From Bradyrhizobium hipponense (GTDB taxonomy: Bacteria; Pseudomonadota; Alphaproteobacteria; Rhizobiales; Xanthobacteraceae), in NCBI RefSeq assembly GCF_008123965.1, contig NZ_VSTH01000121.1, positions 1-45,440 on the forward strand: DNA of 45,440 bases, written 5' to 3'. Positions within the stretch are counted from its first letter, which is position 1; each line of letters begins with the position of its first letter. A program made the position numbers and the translations under genes. The notes under the pieces were generated by a model. It saw only the letters and a program-made list of their open reading frames with translations. It did no database searches and was not told the origin of the DNA. Below are positions 15,836 through 24,198 of the stretch, in pieces.

Positions 15836-17366
15836 GCCCGCGCCGAAGGCCGATATGTTCCAGGCCAACCGCGACCGTGTCGCGCCGCTGCTCAAGAAGC
15901 TCCGCGCCGACGGCATCGGCCATTTGATCGACGGCAAGACCGTTGCCTCGATCTCGGGCGAGAGCTTCGAGACCAGGTCCCCGGTCGACGGCGCAACGCT
16001 CGCGAGCGTCGCCCGCGGCAACGCCGAGGACGTCGATCGCGCGGCCACCGCCGCTGCGCTTGCCTTCAAATCCTGGCGCGACATGGCGCCTGCGATGCGG
16101 AAGAAGCTGCTGCATCGGGTCGCCGGCGCCATCGAGGACAATGCCGAAGACATCGCGGTGCTCGAATGCATCGACACCGGCCAGCCCTATCGCTTCATGG
16201 CCAAGGCTGCAGTCCGCGCTGCCGAAAACTTCCGCTTCTTCGCCGACAGATGCGGCGAAGCCCGCGACGGCCAGAACACGCCGAGCGATGAGCACTGGAA
16301 TATCTCGACGCGGGTGCCGATCGGCCCCGTCGGCGTGATCACGCCGTGGAACACGCCGTTCATGCTCTCGACCTGGAAGATTGCGCCTGCGCTCGCGGCC
16401 GGCTGCACCGTCGTGCACAAGCCGGCCGAGTGGTCGCCGGTGACCGCGGATATCCTGTCGAAGCTCGTCAAGCAGGCCGGCGTTCCCGATGGCGTGCTCA
16501 ACACGGTTCACGGTTTTGGCGAAGAGGCCGGCAAGGCGCTGACCGAGCATCCCGCGATCAAGGCAATCGGCTTTGTCGGCGAGAGCGCGACGGGCTCCGC
16601 CATCATGAAGCAGGGCGCGCCGACGCTGAAGCGCGTGCATTTCGAGCTTGGCGGCAAGAACCCGGTGATCGTGTTCGACGACGCTGACCTCGACCGCGCG
16701 CTCGATGCGGTCGTGTTCATGATCTACTCGCTCAACGGCGAGCGCTGCACCTCTTCGAGCCGCCTGCTGATCCAGGCCAGCATCGCCGAAAAATTCGTCG
16801 AGAAGCTGACCGCGCGGGTGAAGGCGCTGAAGATCGGTCATCCCCTCGATCCCGCGACCGAGATCGGGCCGCTGATCCACGAGCGGCACCTGGCAAAGGT
16901 CTGTTCCTATTTCGACGTCGCGCGCCAGGATGGCGCTGTGATCGCCGTCGGCGGCAAAGCCTATGACGGGCCCGGCGGCGGACATTATGTCGAGCCGACG
17001 CTGGTCACCGGCGCGCATGGCAAGATGCGAGTGGCGCAGGAAGAAGTGTTCGGTCCCTTCCTCACCGTTCTTCCTTTCCGCGACGAGGCGGATGCGATCG
17101 AGATCGCCAACGACATCCGCTATGGCCTCACCGGCTATGTCTGGACCAACGACTTGGGCCGCGCGTTGCGTGTCGCCGACGCGTTAGAGGCCGGCATGAT
17201 TTGGCTAAACTCGGAAAACGTCCGCCATCTGCCGACGCCGTTCGGAGGCATGAAGGCCTCAGGCATCGGCCGCGACGGAGGCGACTATTCGTTCGACTTC
17301 TATATGGAAACTAAGCACGTCTCGCTGGCGCGGGGCACGCACAAGATTCCGAAACTGGGAATTTAG
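15828..17366 (+). CDS. hpaE: HpaE: 5-carboxymethyl-2-hydroxymuconate semialdehyde dehydrogenase
   Basis: A 512-residue NAD-dependent aldehyde dehydrogenase. Catalytic C307 (NGERCTSSS) and general base E273 (FELGGKNP) are present, with PWNTPF at 173-178 in the NAD site. It oxidises the ring-fission semialdehyde made by HpaD to the dicarboxylic acid. Its ribosome site GTGGAGG lies inside the end of hpaF, with which it overlaps by 8 bp. Assignment to HpaE rather than another ALDH rests on the flanking hpaH, hpaF and hpaD genes and on overall resemblance. A hairpin repeat follows before hpaD. Confidence 0.93.
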   Translation: MDKPAPKADMFQANRDRVAPLLKKLRADGIGHLIDGKTVASISGESFETRSPVDGATLASVARGNAEDVDRAATAAALAFKSWRDMAPAMRKKLLHRVAGAIEDNAEDIAVLECIDTGQPYRFMAKAAVRAAENFRFFADRCGEARDGQNTPSDEHWNISTRVPIGPVGVITPWNTPFMLSTWKIAPALAAGCTVVHKPAEWSPVTADILSKLVKQAGVPDGVLNTVHGFGEEAGKALTEHPAIKAIGFVGESATGSAIMKQGAPTLKRVHFELGGKNPVIVFDDADLDRALDAVVFMIYSLNGERCTSSSRLLIQASIAEKFVEKLTARVKALKIGHPLDPATEIGPLIHERHLAKVCSYFDVARQDGAVIAVGGKAYDGPGGGHYVEPTLVTGAHGKMRVAQEEVFGPFLTVLPFRDEADAIEIANDIRYGLTGYVWTNDLGRALRVADALEAGMIWLNSENVRHLPTPFGGMKASGIGRDGGDYSFDFYMETKHVSLARGTHKIPKLGI

Positions 17367-17374
17367 GGAATCGG

Positions 17375-17478
17375 TCACTCCGGGGCGATGCGAAGCATCG
17401 AACCCGGAATCCATTCATCCACCGACTCTGCTGCACGATGGATTCCGGGTTCGGCTCTTCGAGCCGCCCCGGAATGAC
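17375..17478. repeat. Hairpin repeat, 'GTCATTCCGGGGCG' family, copy 1
   Basis: GTCACTCCGGGGCG at the left and CCCCGGAATGAC at the right are inverted, with internal partners ACCCGGAATCCAT and ATGGATTCCGGGTT. It lies between hpaE and hpaD inside the operon, so it would be transcribed as a stem-loop. The second copy is at 41542-41669. Confidence 0.85.
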
Positions 17479-17494
17479 TCCGAGGGGAAACGCA

Positions 17495-18478
17495 ATGCCC
17501 GTACCGCAACACGTCTTCGAGCCGCCGTTCAACATCATCCGCTCCAGCCACGCCGTGCTTGACGTGACCGATTTGAAGTTCAGCCGCGAGTTCTACGAGA
17601 CCACCGTCGGCCTGCATGTCGAGGACGCCGACGACAATGTGGTGTACCTGCGTGGCGCCGAGGAGCATCAGCATCACTCGCTGGTGCTGCGCAAGGCGGC
17701 CGCTCCCGCCTGCAACCGGCTCGGCTTCAAGGTCGGCAACGACAAGGATCTCGACAAGGCGGCTGCGTTCCTGTCCGAGAACGGCCTTGGCTACGCCTTC
17801 GTCGACCAGCCGTTCCAGGGTCGTACCCTGCAGTTCACCGATCCCTTCGGCTTCCGGATCGAACTCTACGCGTCAATGGACCGGCGGCCGCATCTGCTGC
17901 GCCGCTACGATCTCTACAGGGGTTGTCATCCGCAGCGGCTCGACCATTTCAATGTCTTTGCCGCCGAGGTGCAGGACACCGTCGATTTCTATGCCCGGCT
18001 CGGCTTCCGTCTCACCGAATATGCCGAGGAGGACGGGCCGAACGGGCGCATCGCCGCGGCCTGGATGCATCGCAAGGGCAACGTCCACGACTTCGCCATC
18101 ACCAATGGCAAGGGGCCGCGGCTGCATCATTTCGCCTATTGGACGCCGACGGCGATGAACATCATCCACCTCTGCGACGTCATGGCGTCGCAGGGTTTCG
18201 TCAAGAACATCGAACGCGGTCCCGGACGCCACGGCATCTCGAATGCGTTCTTCCTCTATGTCAGGGATCCTGACGGCCACCGGCTCGAGCTCTACACCAG
18301 CGACTACTTTACCGGCGATCACGACCACGAGCCGCTGCGCTGGTCGCTGCGCGACCCGCGCCGTCAGACGCTGTGGGGCGCACCAGCCCCGCGCTCGTGG
18401 TTCGAGCAGGGCTCGCCGTTCGCAGGGCAGACTGTGCGCGAGCCGAAATTCGTGGCCGACGTGCTGGTGGCGGATTGA
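17495..18478 (+). CDS. hpaD: HpaD: 3,4-dihydroxyphenylacetate 2,3-dioxygenase (extradiol, VOC type)
   Basis: A 327-residue extradiol ring-cleavage dioxygenase of the vicinal-oxygen-chelate class. The two VOC modules are at about 15-130 and 145-270; the second carries the metal site H151 (LDHFNVF), H211/H212 (RLHHFAYW) and E265 (HRLELY). It opens homoprotocatechuate at the 2,3 bond, the first committed step of the cluster. Fe(II) or Mn(II) is used by homologues. I start at ATG 17495 behind a GAGGGG site; a longer frame from 17438 only reads the hairpin repeat. The short C-terminal tail after the second module resembles the tail of the Brevibacterium and Arthrobacter enzymes. Confidence 0.93.
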   Translation: MPVPQHVFEPPFNIIRSSHAVLDVTDLKFSREFYETTVGLHVEDADDNVVYLRGAEEHQHHSLVLRKAAAPACNRLGFKVGNDKDLDKAAAFLSENGLGYAFVDQPFQGRTLQFTDPFGFRIELYASMDRRPHLLRRYDLYRGCHPQRLDHFNVFAAEVQDTVDFYARLGFRLTEYAEEDGPNGRIAAAWMHRKGNVHDFAITNGKGPRLHHFAYWTPTAMNIIHLCDVMASQGFVKNIERGPGRHGISNAFFLYVRDPDGHRLELYTSDYFTGDHDHEPLRWSLRDPRRQTLWGAPAPRSWFEQGSPFAGQTVREPKFVADVLVAD

Positions 18479-18506
18479 TGCTTGTGACAATTAAGAACTC
18501 TCTCCC

Positions 18507-18633
18507 GTCGTCCCGGCGAAGGCCGGGACCCATAACCACAGGGAGAAGTTTGACGAAGGTTGGTCGTTCGGGATTGTCATTGCGCACGACCGGTAGATCA
18601 CGCGGTATGGGTCCCGGCCTTCGCCGGGACGAC
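18507..18633. repeat. Hairpin repeat, 'GTCGTCCCGGCGAAGGCC' family, copy 1
   Basis: GTCGTCCCGGCGAAGGCCGG at the left is the exact inverse of the right end (CCGGCCTTCGCCGGGACGAC), with GACCCATA and TATGGGTC extending the stem. It lies between hpaD and hpaG. Other copies are at 37313-37427 and 39113-39234, and a cut copy is at 45423-45440. Confidence 0.9.
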
Positions 18634-18652
18634 GAGAAATAGTGAGCTGCCC

Positions 18653-19522
18653 ATGAGCCTCCCTCGCCTCGCCACCTATTCCGTCAACGGTGCAACCCGC
18701 TATGGCGCCGTCGTGGACGGCGGCATCGTTGATCTCTCCGCGCGCCACGCCAAGGATTATCCGACGCTGCGCGAGGTCATCGCCGCCGGCAAGCTCGCGA
18801 GCCTCGCGCAAGAAGCCGCTGGCCGCGCGCCGGATCATGCGCTCAGTGACATCACCTGGCTGCCGCCGATACCCGCGCCGGAAAAGATCATCTGCATAGG
18901 TGTCAACTATCCCGACCGCAACGCCGAGTACAAAGACGGCCAGGAGGCGCCGAAATATCCGAGCATGTTCATGCGGAGCCCACGGTCCTTCGTCGGCCAT
19001 GACACGGCGCTGGTGCGCCCGCGCGCCTCGGCGCAGCTCGACTATGAGGGCGAGATCGTGCTGGTGATCGGCAAGGCCGGCCGGCACATCGCCGAAAGCG
19101 CGGCGCTCGATCACCTCGCGGCGCTCACGCTCTGCAACGAAGGCTCGGTGCGCGACTGGCTGCGCCACGCCAAGTTCAACGTCACGCAAGGCAAGAACTT
19201 CGACTCGAGCGGCAGCCTCGGACCGTGGCTCGTGCCGTACATGCAGGAATCGCAGATCGCCGACATCCGCCTGACCACACGCGTCAACGGCGAGCTGCGC
19301 CAGGACGACCGAACCAGCCGGCTGATGTTCCCGTTCCGCTACCTCATCAACTATATCTCGACCTTCGCGACGCTGGTGCCCGGCGACATCATCGTCACGG
19401 GCACGCCGACCGGCGCCGGCGCGCGGTTCGATCCGCCGCGCTATCTGAAACCGGGCGACGTCGTCGAGGTCGAAGCCGAGGGCATCGGAGCTTTGCGCAA
19501 CGGCGTCGTCGACGAAGCCTGA
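18653..19522 (+). CDS. hpaG: HpaG-like fumarylacetoacetate hydrolase family protein (OPET decarboxylase / HHDD isomerase)
   Basis: A 289-residue FAH-fold protein. Metal ligands E132 and E134 (LDYEGEIVLVIG) are clear. The third acidic position is E163 in NEGSVRD, where most relatives have Asp (ND..RD). From the context it should decarboxylate 5-oxopent-3-ene-1,2,5-tricarboxylate and isomerise the product, the step between HpaF and HpaH. In enterobacteria HpaG has two FAH units in one chain; here there is one, as in many alphaproteobacteria. I start at ATG 18653 after the hairpin repeat; the longer frame from 18560 reads repeat sequence (VWVPAFAGTT). A general acylpyruvase role cannot be excluded from sequence alone. 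Confidence 0.85.
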   Translation: MSLPRLATYSVNGATRYGAVVDGGIVDLSARHAKDYPTLREVIAAGKLASLAQEAAGRAPDHALSDITWLPPIPAPEKIICIGVNYPDRNAEYKDGQEAPKYPSMFMRSPRSFVGHDTALVRPRASAQLDYEGEIVLVIGKAGRHIAESAALDHLAALTLCNEGSVRDWLRHAKFNVTQGKNFDSSGSLGPWLVPYMQESQIADIRLTTRVNGELRQDDRTSRLMFPFRYLINYISTFATLVPGDIIVTGTPTGAGARFDPPRYLKPGDVVEVEAEGIGALRNGVVDEA

Positions 19523-19546
19523 TCAGCGAACGAATGGAATTAAGCG

Positions 19547-21175
19547 ATGACCACCCTCACCGGCGGCGAAGCGATCGTAAGCGGCCTTGTCGCCCATGGC
19601 GTCGACACCGTGTTCGGCCTGCCCGGCGCACAGGTCTACGGCCTGTTCGACGCCTTCCATCAGGCCCAGCTCAAGGTGATCGGCGCCCGGCACGAGCAGG
19701 CCTGCGGCTACATGGCGTTCGGCTATGCGCGCTCCAGCGGCAGGCCCGGCGTGTTCAGCGTGGTGCCCGGCCCCGGCGTGCTCAACGCCAGCGCGGCGCT
19801 GCTGACTGCGTACGGCTGCAACGAGCCGGTCCTGTGCGTCACCGGACAGGTGCCGACTCAGTTTCTGGGCAGGGGCCGCGGCCATCTGCACGAGATGCCG
19901 GACCAGCTCGCAACGTTGCGCACCTATGTCAAATGGGCGGACCGGATCGAATATCCCGGCAACGCGCCGACGGTCGTCGCGCGCGCGTTCCAGGAGATGA
20001 CGTCCGGACGGCGCGGCCCCGCCTCGGTCGAGATGCCCTGGGACGTCTTCACGCAGCGCGCGGACACGGCGGCCGCAAGGGTGCTGGAGCCGCTGCCGGC
20101 ACCCCTGCCCGACCCTGATATGATCAAGCAGGCAGCCGCGCTCATCAGGAACAGCAAGGCGCCGATGATCTTCGTCGGCAGCGGCGCCATCGAGGCGCGC
20201 GAGGAGATCCTCGAACTTGCCGAGATGATCGATGCGCCCGTCGTCGCCTTCCGCAGCGGCCGCGGCATCGTCTCCAACGCCCATGAGCTCGGGCTGACCA
20301 TGGCGGCCGCCTACAAGCTGTGGGCGAAGACCGATTTGATGATCGCAATCGGCACCCGCGCGGAACTGCCGGCATCGGGCTTCCGCTGGCCGTATCAGCC
20401 GAACGGGCTGAAATCCATTCGTATCGATATCGATCCGGCCGAGATGCGCCGGGTCGCCTCCGATGCCGCTGTTGTCGCCGACGCGAAGGCCGGCACGGCC
20501 GATCTCGTCACAGCCGTGAAGAAGGTCGGCTTTGCAAAGAGCAGCGGTCGCCGCGCGGAGATCCGCGAGGCTACCGCGAGCGCGCAAGTCGAGATCCAGC
20601 GCATCCAGCCGCAGATGGCTTATCTGAACATCCTGCGCGAGGTGCTGCCGGCGAACGCGATCGTGACCGATGAATTGTCCCAGGTCGGCTTCGCCTCCTG
20701 GTACGGCTTTCCGATCTACCAGCCGCGCACCTTCATCACCTCTGGCTATCAGGGCACGCTCGGCTCGGGCTTCCCGACAGCGCTCGGCGCCAAGGTCGCC
20801 AATCCGGACAAGGCGGTGGTAGCGATCACCGGCGACGGCGGCTTCATGTTCGGCGTGCAGGAGCTCGCCACCGCCGTACAGTTCAACATCGCCGTGGTGA
20901 CGCTGGTGTTCAACAACAACGCCTACGGCAATGTCCGCCGCGACCAGCGCGAGCGCTTCGACGGCCGCGTGGTGGCGTCCGACCTGGTCAACCCGGATTT
21001 CGTCAAGCTTGCGGACTCCTTTGGCGTTGCCGCGGCGCGCGTGACTTCGCCGGATCAGTTCAAGGCGGCGATGGAGAAGGCGCTGGCCCATGGCGGGCCG
21101 TACCTGATCTCGGTCGAGGTGCCGCGGGACTCCGAAGTGAGCCCGTGGGCGTTCATTCACCCGCCGAAGCCTTGA
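19547..21175 (+). CDS. Thiamine-diphosphate-dependent enzyme, acetolactate-synthase-like
   Basis: A 542-residue ThDP enzyme with three domains: Pyr (about 1-170, catalytic E50 in ARHEQACGYMAFGYAR), a central domain (about 190-330, AMIAIGTR-like nucleotide-binding fold) and the PP domain (about 360-535) with GDGG at 429-432 and NNNAYGN at 456-462 that bind Mg-diphosphate. The family makes or breaks bonds next to a 2-keto group (acetolactate synthase, benzoylformate decarboxylase, and others). It starts 24 bp after hpaG and appears cotranscribed, yet the classical hpa pathway has no ThDP step. It may decarboxylate an arylpyruvate to feed the pathway or act on a by-product; the substrate is not readable from the sequence. 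Confidence 0.88.
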   Translation: MTTLTGGEAIVSGLVAHGVDTVFGLPGAQVYGLFDAFHQAQLKVIGARHEQACGYMAFGYARSSGRPGVFSVVPGPGVLNASAALLTAYGCNEPVLCVTGQVPTQFLGRGRGHLHEMPDQLATLRTYVKWADRIEYPGNAPTVVARAFQEMTSGRRGPASVEMPWDVFTQRADTAAARVLEPLPAPLPDPDMIKQAAALIRNSKAPMIFVGSGAIEAREEILELAEMIDAPVVAFRSGRGIVSNAHELGLTMAAAYKLWAKTDLMIAIGTRAELPASGFRWPYQPNGLKSIRIDIDPAEMRRVASDAAVVADAKAGTADLVTAVKKVGFAKSSGRRAEIREATASAQVEIQRIQPQMAYLNILREVLPANAIVTDELSQVGFASWYGFPIYQPRTFITSGYQGTLGSGFPTALGAKVANPDKAVVAITGDGGFMFGVQELATAVQFNIAVVTLVFNNNAYGNVRRDQRERFDGRVVASDLVNPDFVKLADSFGVAAARVTSPDQFKAAMEKALAHGGPYLISVEVPRDSEVSPWAFIHPPKP

Positions 21176-21176
21176 T

Positions 21177-21287
21177 CCTCATGGTGAGGAGGCGCGGAGC
21201 GCCGTCTCGAAACATGAGGGCTCGGGCACCGCATCTCGGCCTCTCCTTCGAGACGTGCGAGAAGGGCGCGCTCCTCAGGATGAGGAG
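21177..21287. repeat. Hairpin repeat, 'CCTCATGGTGAGGAG' family
   Basis: CCTCATGGTGAGGAGGCGC at the left and GCGCTCCTCAGGATGAGG at the right are inverted, with CGTCTCGAA and TTCGAGACG as inner arms. It sits between the convergent ThDP-enzyme and MFS genes and runs into the last codons of the MFS gene, so it may serve as a bidirectional terminator. Confidence 0.75.
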
Positions 21288-22519
21288 TTAGTTTTTTCGA
21301 TCAGGCCACCCTGAAGCCGCGCGGCAGCGATCACGAGCAGGCCGGCGCCTGCGACCGACCAGCAGGCGACCGGCGCCCACTGCAGCAGCGGCGCGTAGTC
21401 CGGCATCTTCTGCAAGCCGCCGGCAACCGCCGCCATCCGCGCAAACGTGCCGAGCGCGAGGGCCGAGAATACCAGGCCCGTCACCTTGCCTTCCGCGCCC
21501 GTCGCGCCGATCGCGAGCGCGGCGGAGACCGCGCTCATCAGCATGCAGCCCCAGGCGACGCCCGCCAGGAATTGCGCCGCCGTCAGAACGCTGAGGCTGC
21601 CGGCGAGCTCGGCGGTTACGATCGCCAGCGCGCCGAACAACCCGGCCGCGCCCATCACGATCAGGCCACCGCGGTGCTTGACGACCAGGCTCGCCGGAAA
21701 CATCGCGATGTTGAAGCCGATCCAGAACACCGGCATCAGCCATTGCAATTGGTCGGGCTTGGCGAAGCGGAGGTAGAACGGCGCGCTGTTCATGGCGAAA
21801 TGGAGCTGGTAGCCGAGCGCGAGCGCCACCATCGCAACGATGAAAGCGATCGGGACGAGACCGAGCGGCTTGGCGGCTTCTGCCGGCGCCGGTGGCGAGG
21901 TGTTGCGCGCAACGTCGTACTCGATCCGCGACAGCGCGAGAGCCGTGAGGAGCAAAACGGCACTGGAGATCACAAAGGGCAGCCGCGCGTCGTGCTCGCG
22001 CAGGACCACGCCGAGATAGGGCGAAATCGCGCCCGCGATCCCATAACCCAGCATCGCCAGGGCCGCGAGCAACGGCACCTGAGGCTTTGCGCGGTACCTG
22101 CCGAGCAGGGTCAGCGGCGGCGCGCGCAAGGCCGAGGAGGTGATCGACCAGACCACGATCAGTCCGATGAACGCGGCCTGTGCGGCAGCGCCAGCGCCGG
22201 CCACGAAGGGAAGCGCCACGAAAGCAGCGCAGGAGACTGCCGCCATCAGGCCTACGAACAGACCAAGCCTGCCGACGCGGGGCGCAATCTTGTCGGCAGC
22301 TACGCCCATCGCGGTATCAGCGATGGTGAAGATCGCCTGATCGAGCATCAGGATGAGAATGACGGTCGTCGGCGCGAGACCGACTTCGGCGGCAAGTCTC
22401 GGCAAATAGATGGCATAAGTCGTCCAGCCCAGCGTGAACACCAGTTGCAGCACCGCCAGATACACCCCGGCGCGCTTGGCGCTCGCGCCGGCCGCCGCTG
22501 ACAATTGTGCCTTGGTCAT
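21275..22519 (-). CDS. Major facilitator superfamily transporter
   Basis: A 414-residue inner-membrane protein with about 12 hydrophobic segments: six before and six after a central hydrophilic loop near residues 200-220. The first starts at VYLAVLQLVFTLGWTTYAIYL. The cytoplasmic loop 2-3 region AADKIAPRVGRLGLF fits the MFS A-motif (GxxaDrxGrr) only loosely. It is a secondary transporter; the substrate is unknown. It is convergent with the hpa operon, so uptake of an aromatic acid is possible but not shown. The ATG has a GGGGAGG site. The C-terminal Ser run (SSS) is encoded by the edge of a hairpin repeat. Confidence 0.88.
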   Translation of the reverse strand: MTKAQLSAAAGASAKRAGVYLAVLQLVFTLGWTTYAIYLPRLAAEVGLAPTTVILILMLDQAIFTIADTAMGVAADKIAPRVGRLGLFVGLMAAVSCAAFVALPFVAGAGAAAQAAFIGLIVVWSITSSALRAPPLTLLGRYRAKPQVPLLAALAMLGYGIAGAISPYLGVVLREHDARLPFVISSAVLLLTALALSRIEYDVARNTSPPAPAEAAKPLGLVPIAFIVAMVALALGYQLHFAMNSAPFYLRFAKPDQLQWLMPVFWIGFNIAMFPASLVVKHRGGLIVMGAAGLFGALAIVTAELAGSLSVLTAAQFLAGVAWGCMLMSAVSAALAIGATGAEGKVTGLVFSALALGTFARMAAVAGGLQKMPDYAPLLQWAPVACWSVAGAGLLVIAAARLQGGLIEKTNSSS

Positions 22520-22576
22520 GTCGCCGCCTCCCCCCGAGCGGCAAGCCTAGACGAGAGGTGGCCCGGAGGAAATGCG

Positions 22577-23230
22577 TCAGCGGGTCCGACGGAACGTCAG
22601 ATTGATCCGTTGCCGCCCGAGCAGCGCGTGCTCGCCCTCGGCGAGGGGCGCCACGCCGTGATAGGCGAGCCGGCTCGGCCCGCCCCAGACCACGACGTCG
22701 CCATGGACCAGCCGAAAGCGGCGCGGCTTGTCGCTGCGCGCCATGCCGCCGAACAGGAAGGTCGCGGGCAGCCCGAGCGAGACCGAGACGATCGGTGCGG
22801 ACATATCCAGCTCGTCCTTGTCCTGGTGCAGTGACAGCCGCGTGCCGGGTTCGTAGCGATTGACGAGACACGCATCGGGCGCAAAGCCTGTGAAGCCGCC
22901 CTGCTCCGCCGCACGCAGGGCGAGATTGCGGAACACGGGTGGCATCGCGGGCCATGGCGTGCCGGATCGCGGATCGATCGGATCGTAGCGATAGCCGGTG
23001 TGATCGGTGATCCAGCCGCGCTCACCGCAATTCGTCATCGCCACCGACATCTGATAACCGCCCGGCGTGGTCATCCGCCGAAACGGCGACTGCGCAGCGA
23101 TCGCATGCACGGCCGCGATCAACTCCTGCTCGATCGGCTTGGCAAATCCGCGCAACAACGCGGCGCCGTCAGCGATCTCCTCGCGCGACGGCTGCGCCTC
23201 GGCAAGACTGTCGAACAAATCCGCCGTCAA
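22577..23230 (-). CDS. alkB: AlkB: DNA oxidative demethylase
   Basis: A 217-residue 2-oxoglutarate/Fe(II) dioxygenase that removes alkyl groups from N1-methyladenine and N3-methylcytosine. The iron ligands H135-x-D137 (LHQDKDE) and H191 (AYHGVAP) and the 2OG-binding arginines R208 and R214 (RINLTFR) are present, with the AlkB strand NRYEPG just before. The start is TTG at 23230, preceded by GAGG 7 nt away; a tiny out-of-frame ATG reading MLSEAED ends on the TTG. It follows the DUF2086-type oxygenase gene by 39 bp, probably one DNA-repair transcript. Confidence 0.93.
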   Translation of the reverse strand: MTADLFDSLAEAQPSREEIADGAALLRGFAKPIEQELIAAVHAIAAQSPFRRMTTPGGYQMSVAMTNCGERGWITDHTGYRYDPIDPRSGTPWPAMPPVFRNLALRAAEQGGFTGFAPDACLVNRYEPGTRLSLHQDKDELDMSAPIVSVSLGLPATFLFGGMARSDKPRRFRLVHGDVVVWGGPSRLAYHGVAPLAEGEHALLGRQRINLTFRRTR

Positions 23231-23246
23231 TCCTCGGCCTCACTCA

Positions 23247-23276
23247 GCATGGTTTACTTGTCGCATGGTTTACTTG
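23247..23276. repeat. Tandem 14-bp repeat between the two oxygenase genes
   Basis: GCATGGTTTACTTG occurs at 23247-23260 and again at 23263-23276, a 16-bp period. The second copy contains the TAA stop of the upstream oxygenase gene (read on the minus strand). It probably arose by local duplication and lengthened the spacer before alkB. Confidence 0.85.
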
Positions 23277-24016
23277 GCGTCATGAAAGATCACACCCAGC
23301 GTGTGGCGCTGGCCGGACCTGAGACGGCTGACGCCATGGCGCAGGTTAACGCGGTAGGTGCCACGTGTCCCCTGCACCGGGCGCTGATGCACAGCGAAAG
23401 CCACCGCATCGCCTTGCGTGAGCGGCACGACCTCGGCGCGGGATTGCATGCGCGGGCGCTGCTCGGTCAGCACAAACTCGCCGCCGGTGAAGTCGCGTCC
23501 CGGCTCCGACAGCAGGATCGCGACCTGGAGCGGGAACACGTGCTCGCCATAGAGGTCCTGGTGCAGGCAATTGTAGTCGCCGGCCTCATATTGCAGCAGC
23601 AGCGGCGTCGGCCGGTCCTGACCCGCCTCGTGGCAGCGCTTCAGGAACGCCGCATGCGCGGCAGGATAGCGGATGTCGATTCCCATCGACTCGTTCCAGC
23701 GATTGGCGACGCCTTGCAGGTGGGCATAAAGCGCCGGCCGCAACTGCGCGATCAGATCTGGGAGCGGATAGGAGAAGTATTTGTACTCGCCGCGACCGAA
23801 GCCGTGGCGGCTCATGACGATGCGGCTGCGGAAGTGCGGGTCGTCCGGGTAGAGCGCAGCGACGGCGCGGCATTGGTCGGGCGTGAGCAGGCCCTTCAGG
23901 ACTGCGCAGCCGTGGGAATCGAGTTCGCTGGTGATTTGAGGCCAGTCGAGGGCATCGACGCGGGCGGCAAGGTCGACGGATGGTTTATGGGATAATTTGC
24001 GTGCTGTTGCTGTCAT
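23270..24016 (-). CDS. 2OG-Fe(II) oxygenase, DUF2086 / PF09859 type
   Basis: A 248-residue double-stranded beta-helix dioxygenase. The iron triad is H152-x-D154 (NCLHQDLYGEH) and H210 (FAVHQRPV); R222 (YRVNLRHG) should hold 2-oxoglutarate. The block LLLQYEAGDYN and the GGEFVLTEQRPR stretch mark the family described as an oxygenase acting on damaged DNA. Genetic proof of the substrate is lacking. I start at ATG 24016 with a GAAGG site; the longer frame reads a hairpin repeat. It is followed by alkB, which supports a role in alkylation damage, though a protein prolyl-hydroxylase-like role remains possible. Confidence 0.85.
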   Translation of the reverse strand: MTATARKLSHKPSVDLAARVDALDWPQITSELDSHGCAVLKGLLTPDQCRAVAALYPDDPHFRSRIVMSRHGFGRGEYKYFSYPLPDLIAQLRPALYAHLQGVANRWNESMGIDIRYPAAHAAFLKRCHEAGQDRPTPLLLQYEAGDYNCLHQDLYGEHVFPLQVAILLSEPGRDFTGGEFVLTEQRPRMQSRAEVVPLTQGDAVAFAVHQRPVQGTRGTYRVNLRHGVSRLRSGQRHTLGVIFHDAK

Positions 24017-24073
24017 GACTACGACCTTCGCAATACGCCCCCTCTGCTGCCACCCGATTTCCGACTGCTTCCC

Positions 24074-24187
24074 CGTCATTGCGAGCGAAGCGAAGCAATC
24101 CAGAGTCCCTCCGCGAAACGAGTCTGGATTGCTTCGTCGCAAGGGCTCCTCGCAATGACGGCGGAGGGAGCTTCGCTCGCAATGACG
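24074..24187. repeat. Hairpin repeat, 'CGTCATTGCGAG' family, copy with duplicated right arm
   Basis: The left arm CGTCATTGCGAGCGAAGC and inner CAATCCAGA pair with TCTGGATTG and CGCAATGACG; the right end CTCGCAATGACGG appears twice (ending at 24160 and 24187). It lies between the DUF2848 gene and the oxygenase pair. A cleaner copy is at 41701-41780. Confidence 0.85.
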
Positions 24188-24198
24188 GTGGAGAGACG

